Positions 33,907 to 42,842 of a stretch of DNA of 64,000 nucleotides are shown piece by piece. The notes below the pieces were generated by a model. It made no database searches. It was not told where the DNA came from and was given only the letters and a program-made list of their open reading frames with translations. Position 1 is the first letter of the stretch. Each line of letters opens with the position of its first letter. The position numbers and the translations under genes were made by a program. Origin of the DNA: Sva-07 sp964651825 (lineage in GTDB: Bacteria; Actinomycetota; Acidimicrobiia; Acidimicrobiales; Ilumatobacteraceae); assembly GCA_964651825.1 (NCBI GenBank), contig CAZYWK010000004.1:19732-83731 (forward strand), written 5' to 3'.

Positions 33907-35475
33907 CTACCGCATCCCGAGGGCTTTGGCCGCGGTGGGGGCGGCGCCGAGCACCGTCGCATAGACGAGTGGTTCACCCCACGTCGCGATGCCGGGAGCC
34001 CCGACGGTGTGGAGCTGGGAGTTCGCTCGTAACCAGTCGCCGTACCGGAGCCAGAGCTCACGCTCGGCGCGCCCCTTGGCCGTGAGGTTCGTACCGGTCA
34101 GCACCGTCGCCGCGAGGGCGAGCACCGGACCGAGGAACGTGACGGTCCACGCGAGCCACGAGCTCCCACCGCTGGCGATCAGGGCGAGGACCCCCATCGC
34201 GGCCGACGCAGGGATCAGCACCCACGAGGTCAGGATCACGCGCAGCAGACCCTGCCGCCGCGCTTCGCGGAAGGCGATCCTGGAGAGCCGGCGCTTGACG
34301 GCGGGGCCACCGTCACCCCACAGCGGCGGGCCCGTCAGCGTCGCCGTCGCGGTGAGCTTGCCCTGCGGGCGCAACTCAGCCAGTACCGCTTCCTCGAACG
34401 GCGTCGTTCCACGGGCACCAGCGGGGATCCTCAACGTGTAGCGCGTCGAGTCGATGCCGTCGATCTTGATCACACCGCGGTGCGCGAGCGACAGCAGCGT
34501 CGCTCCCACCGCGGAACGCTCGCCAGGCCCCGAGTCGCCGACCACCATCGCCACCAGAGCCGGCTCGAGATCGCTCGGTGGGCTGAACGTCGCGTCGCGA
34601 TCGATCGGCGTGTCGGGCCGATCCGCGGCGAGCGCGCGGGCGGCCGCCGCCATCCGAGAGATGATCCACACCGCGAGCGCCACCCACATCGCGGTGAGCA
34701 ACACGGCCGCGGCGATCCGACCGATCGGAGCGCTCGAGGTCGGCTCCTCGAGCGGTTCGTCGGAGGCGGCACGCGTCGCGTCCCACACCTGGGCTGCGGT
34801 CTCACCGGTCACTGCCTCCGGCACCTCCGAGCTGGTCGGTGCATCGGGCGCGGCGGCGACGGGGAGCCAGGCGAGCATCCCCGCGGTATCCGCGCCGGGC
34901 ACGACGCCGACAAATCGGAACGCTCCGTCGTCTTCGCCGGCTCGCAGCTGATCAACATCGCTGATCGCGACCCGTGCACCGGTCAGGTCCTGGGCGAACA
35001 ACGCGCCGATGATCGAACTGTGGCCGTACCCGTCGACACCGAGGTAGCAACGAGCACAGGGAAACAGCCCGTTGTTGGAGCTGTCGATGATCGCGAAGTC
35101 GACGATGACCCCGTCGCTGTAGCGGGTGACGGCGCCGACCCGTTCGTAGCTGACGGTGAGGGTGTTGCGCGACTGCACCGTCCCGTACCGCCCTGACGAG
35201 GTGCTGATCGGGACGCCGTCGGCGGTGACGAAGCGGGCCCCACTCGGCAACCGGATGTCGCTCTCGCGTACCTGGTCGTCGCCGAAGTCGTACACGATCG
35301 TGACCGCGAGCTGGCCGTCGCTCGACACGGTCCCCGCCCACGTGATGCTCACCAGGCCGGCGAGCGGCAGGTGGTAGCGCACATCCGGTTGGCGGGCCCG
35401 CAGCCACGCCTGGAGCGGGAGCAGCCCGAGGACGAGCACCAGCACGACGGCGGGGAGGCGATGGAGGGTCCGCAC
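33907..35475 (-). CDS. DUF2207 domain membrane protein
   Basis: The 522-residue product starts at GTG 35475 with a signal or membrane segment (VVLVLVLGLLPLQAW). Its outer beta-rich domain (about 30-230) leads to a membrane helix near IAAAVLLTAMWVALAVWII and a cytoplasmic region (ALVAMVVGDSGPGERSAVGATLLSLAHRG). A hydrophobic pair of helices follows, and the typical end is ERELWLRYGDWLRANSQL. This is the DUF2207 architecture. Function unknown. The upstream lipoprotein gene ends one base before it, so they are coupled. Confidence 0.85.
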   Translation of the reverse strand: MRTLHRLPAVVLVLVLGLLPLQAWLRARQPDVRYHLPLAGLVSITWAGTVSSDGQLAVTIVYDFGDDQVRESDIRLPSGARFVTADGVPISTSSGRYGTVQSRNTLTVSYERVGAVTRYSDGVIVDFAIIDSSNNGLFPCARCYLGVDGYGHSSIIGALFAQDLTGARVAISDVDQLRAGEDDGAFRFVGVVPGADTAGMLAWLPVAAAPDAPTSSEVPEAVTGETAAQVWDATRAASDEPLEEPTSSAPIGRIAAAVLLTAMWVALAVWIISRMAAAARALAADRPDTPIDRDATFSPPSDLEPALVAMVVGDSGPGERSAVGATLLSLAHRGVIKIDGIDSTRYTLRIPAGARGTTPFEEAVLAELRPQGKLTATATLTGPPLWGDGGPAVKRRLSRIAFREARRQGLLRVILTSWVLIPASAAMGVLALIASGGSSWLAWTVTFLGPVLALAATVLTGTNLTAKGRAERELWLRYGDWLRANSQLHTVGAPGIATWGEPLVYATVLGAAPTAAKALGMR

Positions 35476-35476
35476 T

Positions 35477-36106
35477 TCAGTTCTGATCCACGACCGTGAC
35501 GGTTCCGTCGAGGTCCGCGAAGAGGATGGCCAGGCTGCCGCGAGCGTCGACGAGGTTCATCCGCCATGACAGGCCGAGGTCGTAGGACAGCTCGATGCTC
35601 AGACGTGGCATGTCGATCTGCAGCGTCGGATACCGCTCGGCGAGGCCGTCGACGAGCGCGGTGATCGCGTCGACACGTATCGCCGAGATGGGGAACGTCG
35701 TGTCCTCTTCCATGAACCGGGGCTCGCCGACGGAGATCCCGGAGCTCTCCGACCAGTAGATGCCGCGCTCCCGGCTCGGTGACTCCGGGTCGATGATCGT
35801 GGCCCAGACGTTCTCGTCGTCGAAGTACAGATCGCTGATCCGATCCACCCCGGGGAACTCGGTGTGCAGGTCGTCGAGTGCCGGCCCGAGAATCCTCGGA
35901 TCGGAGTCCGGGCCCTCCGCAGTGAGCCCAGCGGTGTCGCGCAGCACGAGCGCGTCGAGCTGTGGCGACTCCGCTGGTGTGGCCGGTTGCGGAGCGAACG
36001 CCGGCGCGGTGACCTCGCGGGCGTCGTCGTAGGAGACGCTCCGTGTGCTGCACCCGGTGAGCGCGACCGCAACCACAGCGATCGGCATCCATCGGTCCGC
36101 ACCCAC
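35477..36106 (-). CDS. Hypothetical lipoprotein
   Basis: The 209-residue product from GTG 36106 has a short signal with lipobox VALTGC (IAVVAVALTGCSTRS). The body after Cys has no family I recognise; visible segments include DRISDLYFDDENVWATIIDP and LSYDLGLSWRMNLVDARGSL. It ends one base before the DUF2207 gene, suggesting the two work together at the membrane surface. Confidence 0.75.
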   Translation of the reverse strand: MGADRWMPIAVVAVALTGCSTRSVSYDDAREVTAPAFAPQPATPAESPQLDALVLRDTAGLTAEGPDSDPRILGPALDDLHTEFPGVDRISDLYFDDENVWATIIDPESPSRERGIYWSESSGISVGEPRFMEEDTTFPISAIRVDAITALVDGLAERYPTLQIDMPRLSIELSYDLGLSWRMNLVDARGSLAILFADLDGTVTVVDQN

Positions 36107-36163
36107 GCTGCGTTTCTACTCCCGCCGGGACCTCGGGCGAGCCATCGTGCGCGAACCGCGGCG

Positions 36164-37159
36164 TCACCAGTGGCGAAGGTCGACCGGCCAGCGGTCGACG
36201 ACCGCGCCGTCCTCGTGGACCCACAGCTGTTCGTGTCGCGCGACGGTGGGGTCGACGTGGGCGGGCCAGATCGTGGTCCGGTCGCCGACGTTCCAGTCAC
36301 CGAGCTCGCGGGGCAGCAGCGTGGTGTGTTCGTCGGAGCAGAAGAAGACCTCGCCGTCGTCCCACGCCGGATTGCCGTGGTCCATCCCGAGCGACTTGAG
36401 TCCGGCGTCGATGACGATCCAGCCCTTCTGGTTCACCGAGATCACGGTGGCGAGCACCGACAGCGCCTGCTCGAACGGCAGGTCCAGTTCGGCGTACTGC
36501 GTGTCCATCAGCGTGTACGAACCGGCCTGGATCTCGGTGCACCACTCGTTCACGTCGTAGGTGCCGGTCCCGCCGCCCGACACGATGTCGCCACCGACCG
36601 TGTCGTGGGCCTGGAGGAGCAGCGCCATCGCCGCGCCGACCTTCTCGATCCGCTCGGCACGGTCGCGGACCATCATCAAGTGGCCCTCGTAACCCATCAC
36701 GCCGCGGACGTCGAGCCCGGCCGACCGGGCGCGCTCGGCGAGCCGGCCGGCGTCGTCGACAGCGCAGCCACAGCGGGGCAGGCCGACCTCGACGTCGATG
36801 AGCACCGACCGGATGCCGCCCCGGATCGCCGCGTCGAGCGTGGCGTCGGAGTCGATCGCGACCGTGATGTTGGCCGCATCCGCGAGCCGGCCGAGACGTG
36901 CGGTGTCGAGCGTTTCGTTCGCCAGCAGGAGGTCGTCGGTGAAGCCGGCGGCGACCATCCCCTCGATCTCGCGGGGCGTGGCCGCGCAGAACGACGTGTG
37001 GCCGGCCGCGACGAGACGCCCGGCGAGCGCCGTCGATTTGAACGCCTTGACGTGCGGCCGGAGCGCGCTCCCGGGTCGGCGGGCACTCATCGCCGCCACG
37101 TTCCGGTCGAACGTCGGTCGGTCGACGAGCAGCGCAGGGGTGGGCACAGCGTCGAGCAC
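36164..37159 (-). CDS. DSD1-type PLP-dependent enzyme (alanine racemase N-terminal fold)
   Basis: This 331-residue protein has the alanine racemase-like barrel with RPHVKAFKS at 34-42, where a Lys should bind pyridoxal phosphate. CAATPREIEGMVAAGF, VEVGLPRCGC and SGGGTGTYDV (phosphate-binding glycines) follow. A C-terminal domain ends with the His-rich WPAHVDPTVARHEQLWV, typical of D-threonine aldolase / D-serine dehydratase-like enzymes that use a metal there. Exact substrate unknown. It is divergent from a class V aminotransferase gene only 22 bases away. Confidence 0.87.
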   Translation of the reverse strand: MLDAVPTPALLVDRPTFDRNVAAMSARRPGSALRPHVKAFKSTALAGRLVAAGHTSFCAATPREIEGMVAAGFTDDLLLANETLDTARLGRLADAANITVAIDSDATLDAAIRGGIRSVLIDVEVGLPRCGCAVDDAGRLAERARSAGLDVRGVMGYEGHLMMVRDRAERIEKVGAAMALLLQAHDTVGGDIVSGGGTGTYDVNEWCTEIQAGSYTLMDTQYAELDLPFEQALSVLATVISVNQKGWIVIDAGLKSLGMDHGNPAWDDGEVFFCSDEHTTLLPRELGDWNVGDRTTIWPAHVDPTVARHEQLWVHEDGAVVDRWPVDLRHW

Positions 37160-37181
37160 GCTGCCACACTACGTTTGCGGC

Positions 37182-38438
37182 GTGCCCGCCGGCTCCCCCC
37201 TCGATCTCGACTTCGTGCGAGCCCAGTTCCCGGCGTTCGCCGTGGGGGCCAACGCCGGGCAGTCGTTCTTCGAGAACGCCGGTGGATCGTTCGCCTGCGG
37301 TCAGACGATCGAGGCGTTGACGTCGTACTACGTCGAGACGAAGGTGCAGCCGTATGCCACCTACGTAACGTCGGCATCCGCGGGGGCGGCGATGGATCGG
37401 TCGCGCGATCGCTGGGCGCAGGCGCTCGGCGTCGAGACCCGGGAGGTGGTGTTCGGCCCGTCGACGTCGATGAACACCTACGTGCTGGCCCAAGCGTTCA
37501 GCGCTGGCTTCGGGCCCGGCGACGAGGTGGTCGTCACCAACCAGGACCACGAGGCCAACACCGGAGCGATCCGCCGCGCCGCGGAGCGGGCCGGCTGCAC
37601 GATCCGTGAGTGGCGCACCGACCCGACGACCGGTCTGCTCGACCTCGGTGCGTTCACCGAACTGCTGACCGATCGCACGGTGCTCGTCACGGTGCCGCAC
37701 GCGTCGAACATCGTCGGCCAGGAGAACGATGTCGCGGCGGTCGCCGCCGCCGCGCACCGGGTCGGCGCTCGGGTCGTGGTCGATGGCGTGTCGTACGCCC
37801 CGCACACGTTCCCCGACGTCGCGGCCCTCGACGCCGACATCTATCTGTTCAGCCTCTACAAGACGTACTCGGTGCATCAGGGCCTGATGGTCGTGCGCAA
37901 CGGGCTGATCGACGAGCTCTCGAACCAGAGCCACTTCTTCAACGACCGTGTGGCGGACAAGCGGCTCAATCCGGCCGGTCCCGATCACGCCCAGGTCGCG
38001 GCGGCCGGCGCGGTGCTGGACTACGTCGAACTGCTGCACGCTCATCACGGCGGAGACGTCACCGGTGGCCTGCGTGCGGCGACCGCGAGCGTGTCGGCGC
38101 TCTGGCGGCGACACGAGGACGCATTCACGCCACGATTGCTCGACGCATTGAGCGGCCGCGATGACGTTCGTCTGCTCGGCCCCGCGTCGGTCGGCGCCGG
38201 GCTGCACCGCTGTCCCACAGTCGCGTTCGTGCCCCACCGGCTCGAACCCGTCGACGTGGCGCAGGCGCTCGTCGATCGGGGCATCCAGACCAGCTCGGGT
38301 CACTACTACGCGTGGCGGGTGCTCGATGGGCTCGGTGTCGACCCCGACCGTGGTGTGGTCCGGCTGTCTGGCGTCCACTACACGTCGCCGGAGGATGTCG
38401 ACCGTGCCGTCGACGCTCTGATCGAGGTACTGGGATGA
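37182..38438 (+). CDS. Class V aminotransferase (cysteine-desulfurase-like fold)
   Basis: The 418-residue protein starts at GTG 37182. It has FFENAGGSFACGQTIEA, VVFGPSTSMNTYVLA, VVVTNQDHEANTGAI, VVVDGVSYAPHTFPDV and the PLP-lysine segment YLFSLYKTYSVHQG. The C-terminal RLSGVHYTSPEDVDRAVDAL fits the class V fold. Related proteins are often called cysteine desulfurases, but the active-site Cys loop is not evident, so a different amino substrate is possible. The stop overlaps the next gene by four bases (ATGA). Confidence 0.88.
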   Translation: MPAGSPLDLDFVRAQFPAFAVGANAGQSFFENAGGSFACGQTIEALTSYYVETKVQPYATYVTSASAGAAMDRSRDRWAQALGVETREVVFGPSTSMNTYVLAQAFSAGFGPGDEVVVTNQDHEANTGAIRRAAERAGCTIREWRTDPTTGLLDLGAFTELLTDRTVLVTVPHASNIVGQENDVAAVAAAAHRVGARVVVDGVSYAPHTFPDVAALDADIYLFSLYKTYSVHQGLMVVRNGLIDELSNQSHFFNDRVADKRLNPAGPDHAQVAAAGAVLDYVELLHAHHGGDVTGGLRAATASVSALWRRHEDAFTPRLLDALSGRDDVRLLGPASVGAGLHRCPTVAFVPHRLEPVDVAQALVDRGIQTSSGHYYAWRVLDGLGVDPDRGVVRLSGVHYTSPEDVDRAVDALIEVLG

Positions 38439-40927
38439 CGGCGTCGGTGGAGGCGGAGCCGGCGAACCCGATCGAGTCCGGCTCGCAGCACGTCCTGCGC
38501 GCCGGTGACCGCCAATTCTGGCGGCGTCACCCCGGCGACATCGCCCGGCTCGTCGCCCGCAGCCTGGTCCTGCTCCTGCTCCTCCTCGTCACCGAGGCCG
38601 CGCCGGGCATCGTGCGCGACGTCTCGGAGAACGTCGTCTACCTGTTCGGAGATCTGCCCAACGCCGTTCGGTATGCCCTGGTCGGGGCCGCCCAGTTGAC
38701 GATCGTCGCCATCCCGTTGGTCGTGCTCTCGTGGCTCGTGCTCCGGCGCACGTGGCAGGAGACGGCGCTCGTGCTCGGCGCGGCCCTCGCCGGCGGGATC
38801 GTGATGGCGTTGCTGTCCGGCTGGCTGACACGGGCTGCGCCGCCCATTCCGATCGCCGACCTGCAGTCGGCATCGTTCCTCCCGACCGACTTCCCATCGG
38901 CGTCGTACCTCTCGGCGCTCGTCGCCGGCACCACGGCGGCCGCGCCGCTGATGCCCGACGCGTGGCGCCGGATGTCGTGGGCCGCGGTGGCCGTTGCCGT
39001 CGTGGCGCGGTTCATGAGCGCGACCACCGTGCCGGTCAACGTCGTGACCACCGTCGCGCTCGGCAGCGTGGTCGGCAGCCTGGTCTTGGTGGCCATCGGG
39101 TCGCCACGCCGCCGGCCCGGCGCCCTTTCGCTCACCGCTGATCTGGCAGCCGCCGGCTTCGCGATCGATGACCTGCACGACGAGACGGCACATTCGGGCC
39201 GCCGCTCGTACCTCGGAACGTCGCGAGGGACCGAGGTGGAGGTCGTGTACATCGATCGCGACGACCGCGACGTCGATCTGCTCGCCCGCACGGTCAGAGC
39301 GATCAGGGTGCGCGACGTCGACGAGCAGGGCCTGTCGTTCCGCCCCGCGCAGCGTGTCCAGCACCAGGCGGTCGTCACGCTGCTCGCGCTGCAGGCCGGG
39401 TCACGGGTGCCAGCGGTCAGATCCGTTGCACCGGCCGAGCGGGAGAGCGCCATCATCGTGCTCGACCGGCCCGCCGGCTCGACACTCGCCGAGCTGAAGC
39501 CACCCCCACCCCCATCCCCACCGGTCACCGAGTCGACGGTCGGTGAAGCCGTGCCCGTCTCCGAGGCCGCGCTCGACGACCTGTGGCGTCAGGTCGGGTT
39601 CCTCCACGCGAGCCGGATCGCGCACCGTGCGCTCACGCTGTCGAACCTCGTGGTCGACGGTGACGTCGCCACGATCGCCGGGCTCGAGAACGCCCGGCTC
39701 GCAGCGAACGACGAGCAGCTCGCTCTCGACGCCGCCGAGCTGCTCGTGTCGACCGCGCTGGTCGTCGGCATCGAGCGGGCCGTCGCGGCCGCGATGCGGG
39801 GCATCGATCGCGACGAGCTCATCGCCGCGCTGGCCTTCATCCAGCCGCCGGCACTGCCGCCGCAGACGCGCAAGGCGGCCAAGAAGCCGAAGGGCTTCGT
39901 CGCCGATGTTCGCACCGCCCTTCAGGACGCCCTCGGCGTCGAGGCGGTCGAACTGGTCGAACTGGAACGCCTGAGCCTCACCAAGCTGCTCACGTGGTTC
40001 GGCTTCGTCGTCCTCGCCTACTTCCTGCTGAGCCTCGTGTCGACCTGGTCCGAGATCAGCGCCGAGATGTCGGGCCTCAACTGGTGGTGGGTCGTACCGA
40101 TCGTGACCGTCACGCTGCTCGGCACGGTCACCGGGGCGATCTCGCTGATGGGGTCGGTGCTGCGGCCGCTGCCGCTCGGCGACACCACGATCGTCATGTT
40201 CGGCCAGTCGTTCCTCAACCGGTTCACGCCGATGAACGCCGGCGGAATGGCGATGCGCATCCGCTACCTCCAGAAGGGCGGGACCGACGTCACGGTGGCG
40301 TCCGCCGCGATCGGGCTCACCTCGGCAGCGAGCGGCGTGATGCAGGTGCTGCTTATCGCCTTCTTCCTGCTGTGGAGCAGCACCGACCCGACCGACGACG
40401 CGAAGGGCACCGACCCGAGCAGCGGTTCGTCCGCCAGCACGATCGTGACGGTGGCGATCATCGTGGCGATCGCGCTCGTGCTCGCCGGCATCGTGTTCTG
40501 GCTCTCGCCCAAGCTGCGACGGCTCATCGTGAACTTCGTCAAGTCGACGATCGAGAAGATTCGCCACGACTTCGGCGAGCTCGCCCGCCAGCCCACGAAG
40601 CTGCTGATGCTCTTCGGTGGCGCTGGGGCGGGCAAGCTGCTCACGATCATCGCCTTCGTGATGTCGTGCCGGGCGTTCGAGATCGACATCTCCTTCGCGC
40701 AGCTCGGGGCGATGTACCTGGTCGCCAACACGATCGCGTCGACCGTGCCCACCCCGGGCGGCGTCGGCGCCATCGAGGCCGCCCTCGTGCTGGTGCTCAC
40801 CAACAACGGCGTCGACGAAGGCACCGCGTGGGCGGCGACCCTGCTGTTCCGCTTGATCACCTACTGGTTCCCCACCATCCCCGGCTACCTCGGCCTCCGC
40901 CTCAGCCGCACCCGCGAACTCATCTGA
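38435..40927 (+). CDS. LPG-synthase/AglD-type flippase-like membrane protein with degenerate kinase-like domain
   Basis: The 830-residue protein has three parts. Residues about 30-240 contain several membrane helices (VARSLVLLLLLLVTEA, VALGSVVGSLVLVAIG). Residues about 250-500 resemble an APH/RIO-type kinase, but the catalytic loop reads HRALTLSNLVV, with Ala instead of Asp, and the DFG position reads AGLEN. Residues about 520-830 are the lysylphosphatidylglycerol-synthase transmembrane domain (NRFTPMNAGGMAMRIRYLQKGG, STVPTPGGVGAIEAAL). It probably moves or modifies a lipid, with the kinase-like part as a binding module. It is coupled to the upstream aminotransferase. Confidence 0.87.
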   Translation: MTASVEAEPANPIESGSQHVLRAGDRQFWRRHPGDIARLVARSLVLLLLLLVTEAAPGIVRDVSENVVYLFGDLPNAVRYALVGAAQLTIVAIPLVVLSWLVLRRTWQETALVLGAALAGGIVMALLSGWLTRAAPPIPIADLQSASFLPTDFPSASYLSALVAGTTAAAPLMPDAWRRMSWAAVAVAVVARFMSATTVPVNVVTTVALGSVVGSLVLVAIGSPRRRPGALSLTADLAAAGFAIDDLHDETAHSGRRSYLGTSRGTEVEVVYIDRDDRDVDLLARTVRAIRVRDVDEQGLSFRPAQRVQHQAVVTLLALQAGSRVPAVRSVAPAERESAIIVLDRPAGSTLAELKPPPPPSPPVTESTVGEAVPVSEAALDDLWRQVGFLHASRIAHRALTLSNLVVDGDVATIAGLENARLAANDEQLALDAAELLVSTALVVGIERAVAAAMRGIDRDELIAALAFIQPPALPPQTRKAAKKPKGFVADVRTALQDALGVEAVELVELERLSLTKLLTWFGFVVLAYFLLSLVSTWSEISAEMSGLNWWWVVPIVTVTLLGTVTGAISLMGSVLRPLPLGDTTIVMFGQSFLNRFTPMNAGGMAMRIRYLQKGGTDVTVASAAIGLTSAASGVMQVLLIAFFLLWSSTDPTDDAKGTDPSSGSSASTIVTVAIIVAIALVLAGIVFWLSPKLRRLIVNFVKSTIEKIRHDFGELARQPTKLLMLFGGAGAGKLLTIIAFVMSCRAFEIDISFAQLGAMYLVANTIASTVPTPGGVGAIEAALVLVLTNNGVDEGTAWAATLLFRLITYWFPTIPGYLGLRLSRTRELI

Positions 40928-40928
40928 A

Positions 40929-40951
40929 TCGATTGGCTCGGCCTCACGGCG
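40929..40951. repeat. 23-bp dispersed intergenic repeat, copy B
   Basis: Identical over 23 bases to 28453-28475, and again directly after a gene's stop codon (40925-40927). The bases after it are only loosely similar to those after copy A. It occupies part of the 102-base gap before purE, in which I see nothing else. Confidence 0.7.
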
Positions 40952-41029
40952 GATCTCGTTGCGGCACGCGATGCATTGGCTTGGGCTGTCGGGCACGGCG
41001 CATCACCCGCTGCCACGTAAAGTGCGGGC

Positions 41030-41524
41030 GTGAGTGGTGGGGCGATCGTCGGTGTGGTGATGGGGTCGTCGAGCGACTGGGCGACGATGTCGAAGGCGGT
41101 CGAAGTGCTCGCCGAGTTCGGCGTTCCGCACGAGGCGAAGGTCGTGAGCGCCCACCGCATGCCCGACGAGATGTTCGCCTACGCCGAGGGTGCCGAGGGC
41201 CGGGGGTTGCGGGCGATCATCGCCGGTGCCGGGGGAGCTGCACATCTGCCGGGAATGCTGGCAGCCAAGACGATCGTGCCGGTGCTCGGCGTGCCCGTCG
41301 CGTCGCGGCATCTCTCGGGGCAGGACTCGCTGTACTCGATCGTGCAGATGCCTGCCGGTGTGCCGGTCGCGACGTTCGCCATCGGCGAGGCGGGCGCCAC
41401 GAATGCGGCCCTGTTCGCGGTGGCCCTGCTCGCCTCGACCGATCCCGAGCTGGCGTCAGCGCTGCATGCCGCGCGGACTCGACGCCACGACGCCGCCGCG
41501 GCCTCCGAGCTTCCACCGGCATGA
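41030..41524 (+). CDS. purE: 5-(carboxyamino)imidazole ribonucleotide mutase
   Basis: PurE moves the carboxyl group of N5-CAIR to give CAIR in purine synthesis. The 164-residue protein from GTG 41030 has VVMGSSSDWATMSKA, VVSAHRMPDEMFAYA, IIAGAGGAAHLPGMLA and LYSIVQMPAGVPVATFAIG, the expected class I PurE motifs. It is followed after 22 bases by purK, which makes its substrate. Confidence 0.96.
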   Translation: MSGGAIVGVVMGSSSDWATMSKAVEVLAEFGVPHEAKVVSAHRMPDEMFAYAEGAEGRGLRAIIAGAGGAAHLPGMLAAKTIVPVLGVPVASRHLSGQDSLYSIVQMPAGVPVATFAIGEAGATNAALFAVALLASTDPELASALHAARTRRHDAAAASELPPA

Positions 41525-41546
41525 CAGGTCGCCCGGTCGATCGCCG

Positions 41547-42686
41547 ATGAGCACGACCCCCGTCGTCCCGCCCGCGACCATCGGGATGCTCGGTGGCGGC
41601 CAACTCGGCCGCTACGCGCTGATGGCTGCACGCACGATGGGCTATCGCACCCTCGTGGTCGATCCCGACCCCTCGGCTCCGGCCGGCGCGGTCGCCGACG
41701 ACCATCTCGTCACCGCCTACGACGATCCGGGCTCGCTGCAGCGGATGGTGCTCGACTGTGACGTCGTCACCACCGAGTTCGAGAACCCGCCCGCGGACGC
41801 GCTCGACCACCTCGCCGGGCGGCTCCGGGTGGCGCCGTCGCCGGATGCGTTCCGGGTCGCGCAGGACCGCATCGCGGAGAAGCGATTCCTCGTCGACAAC
41901 GGGTTCCCGGTCGGCCCGTACGGGGTGCTCGAACGGGCCGACCAACCCCTCGACGGCTCGATCGTCGCCGACGCGGGAGCGATCGTGAAGACGGCCCGCC
42001 TCGGCTATGACGGCAAGGGCCAGCGTCGCGTCGCGACCGTGCCCGAGCTCCATGCGGCGTGGGCCGAGCTCGGCGGTGTGCCCTGTGTGGTCGAGCGTCG
42101 GCTCGACTTCGAGCTGGAGCTGAGCGCGCTGGTCGCCCGCACCGCCGACGGCCGGAGCGAGGCATGGCCGGTCGCCGAGAACCGGCACGTCGACGGCATC
42201 CTCGACGTGTCGGTCGTTCCGGCCGTGGTGTCGCCGTCGGTCGCGGATCGTGCGGTGGGGCTGGCGACAGCGATCGCCGATGCGCTCGCCTACGTTGGAG
42301 TCCTCGCCGTCGAGTTGTTCCTCGTCGACGGTGAGTTGCTCGTCAACGAGCTCGCCCCTCGGCCCCACAACAGCGGGCACTGGACCCTCGATGCCAGCGT
42401 GACGAGCCAGTTCGAGCAGCAGATCCGGGCGGTGTGCGGCGTGGGTCTCGGCCCCACGACGATGACCGCGCCGAGCATCGCCATGGTCAACCTGCTCGGC
42501 GACGTGTGGGCGAACGGCGACCCCGACTGGGCGGTCGTGCTCGACGAGCCCCGCGCCAAGCTCCACCTGTACGGCAAGGCCGAGCCCCGTCCCGGCCGCA
42601 AGATGGGCCACCTCACGGTGACGTCACGAGTCGCCACCGAAGCCGTCGACCGCGCCCTCGAACTCCGCGCCCTCGCCACCCGCTGA
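41547..42686 (+). CDS. purK: N5-carboxyaminoimidazole ribonucleotide synthase
   Basis: PurK is an ATP-grasp enzyme making N5-CAIR from AIR, ATP and bicarbonate. The 379-residue protein has IGMLGGGQLGRYALMAA at the start and the ATP-grasp segments VKTARLGYDGKGQRRV and VELFLVDGELLVNELAPRPHNSGHWT. The order purE-purK is the usual actinobacterial one. Confidence 0.96.
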   Translation: MSTTPVVPPATIGMLGGGQLGRYALMAARTMGYRTLVVDPDPSAPAGAVADDHLVTAYDDPGSLQRMVLDCDVVTTEFENPPADALDHLAGRLRVAPSPDAFRVAQDRIAEKRFLVDNGFPVGPYGVLERADQPLDGSIVADAGAIVKTARLGYDGKGQRRVATVPELHAAWAELGGVPCVVERRLDFELELSALVARTADGRSEAWPVAENRHVDGILDVSVVPAVVSPSVADRAVGLATAIADALAYVGVLAVELFLVDGELLVNELAPRPHNSGHWTLDASVTSQFEQQIRAVCGVGLGPTTMTAPSIAMVNLLGDVWANGDPDWAVVLDEPRAKLHLYGKAEPRPGRKMGHLTVTSRVATEAVDRALELRALATR

Positions 42687-42688
42687 CA

Positions 42689-42788
42689 CCCCGTTCGGCT
42701 GGCCCCGTCCCGACGCACGACGTCGTTCGTTCTGGCCCCGTCCCCGAACGCACGCCCCGTTCGTTTCGGCCCCGTCCCCAAACGCGCG
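42689..42788. repeat. Three-unit degenerate tandem repeat after purK
   Basis: Units of 32-34 bases at 42689-42720, 42721-42754 and 42755-42788 share the core GTTCG, then GGCCCCGTCCC, then ACGC. The repeat lies just after the purK stop, between convergent purK and trmB, and ends 54 bases before the trmB stop. No coding sense is needed. Confidence 0.75.
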
Positions 42789-42842
42789 GGGAGCGATGAG
42801 CGAGCGGTGCCAATGCTGCACCGTTGACTCGTCGCATCTCGT

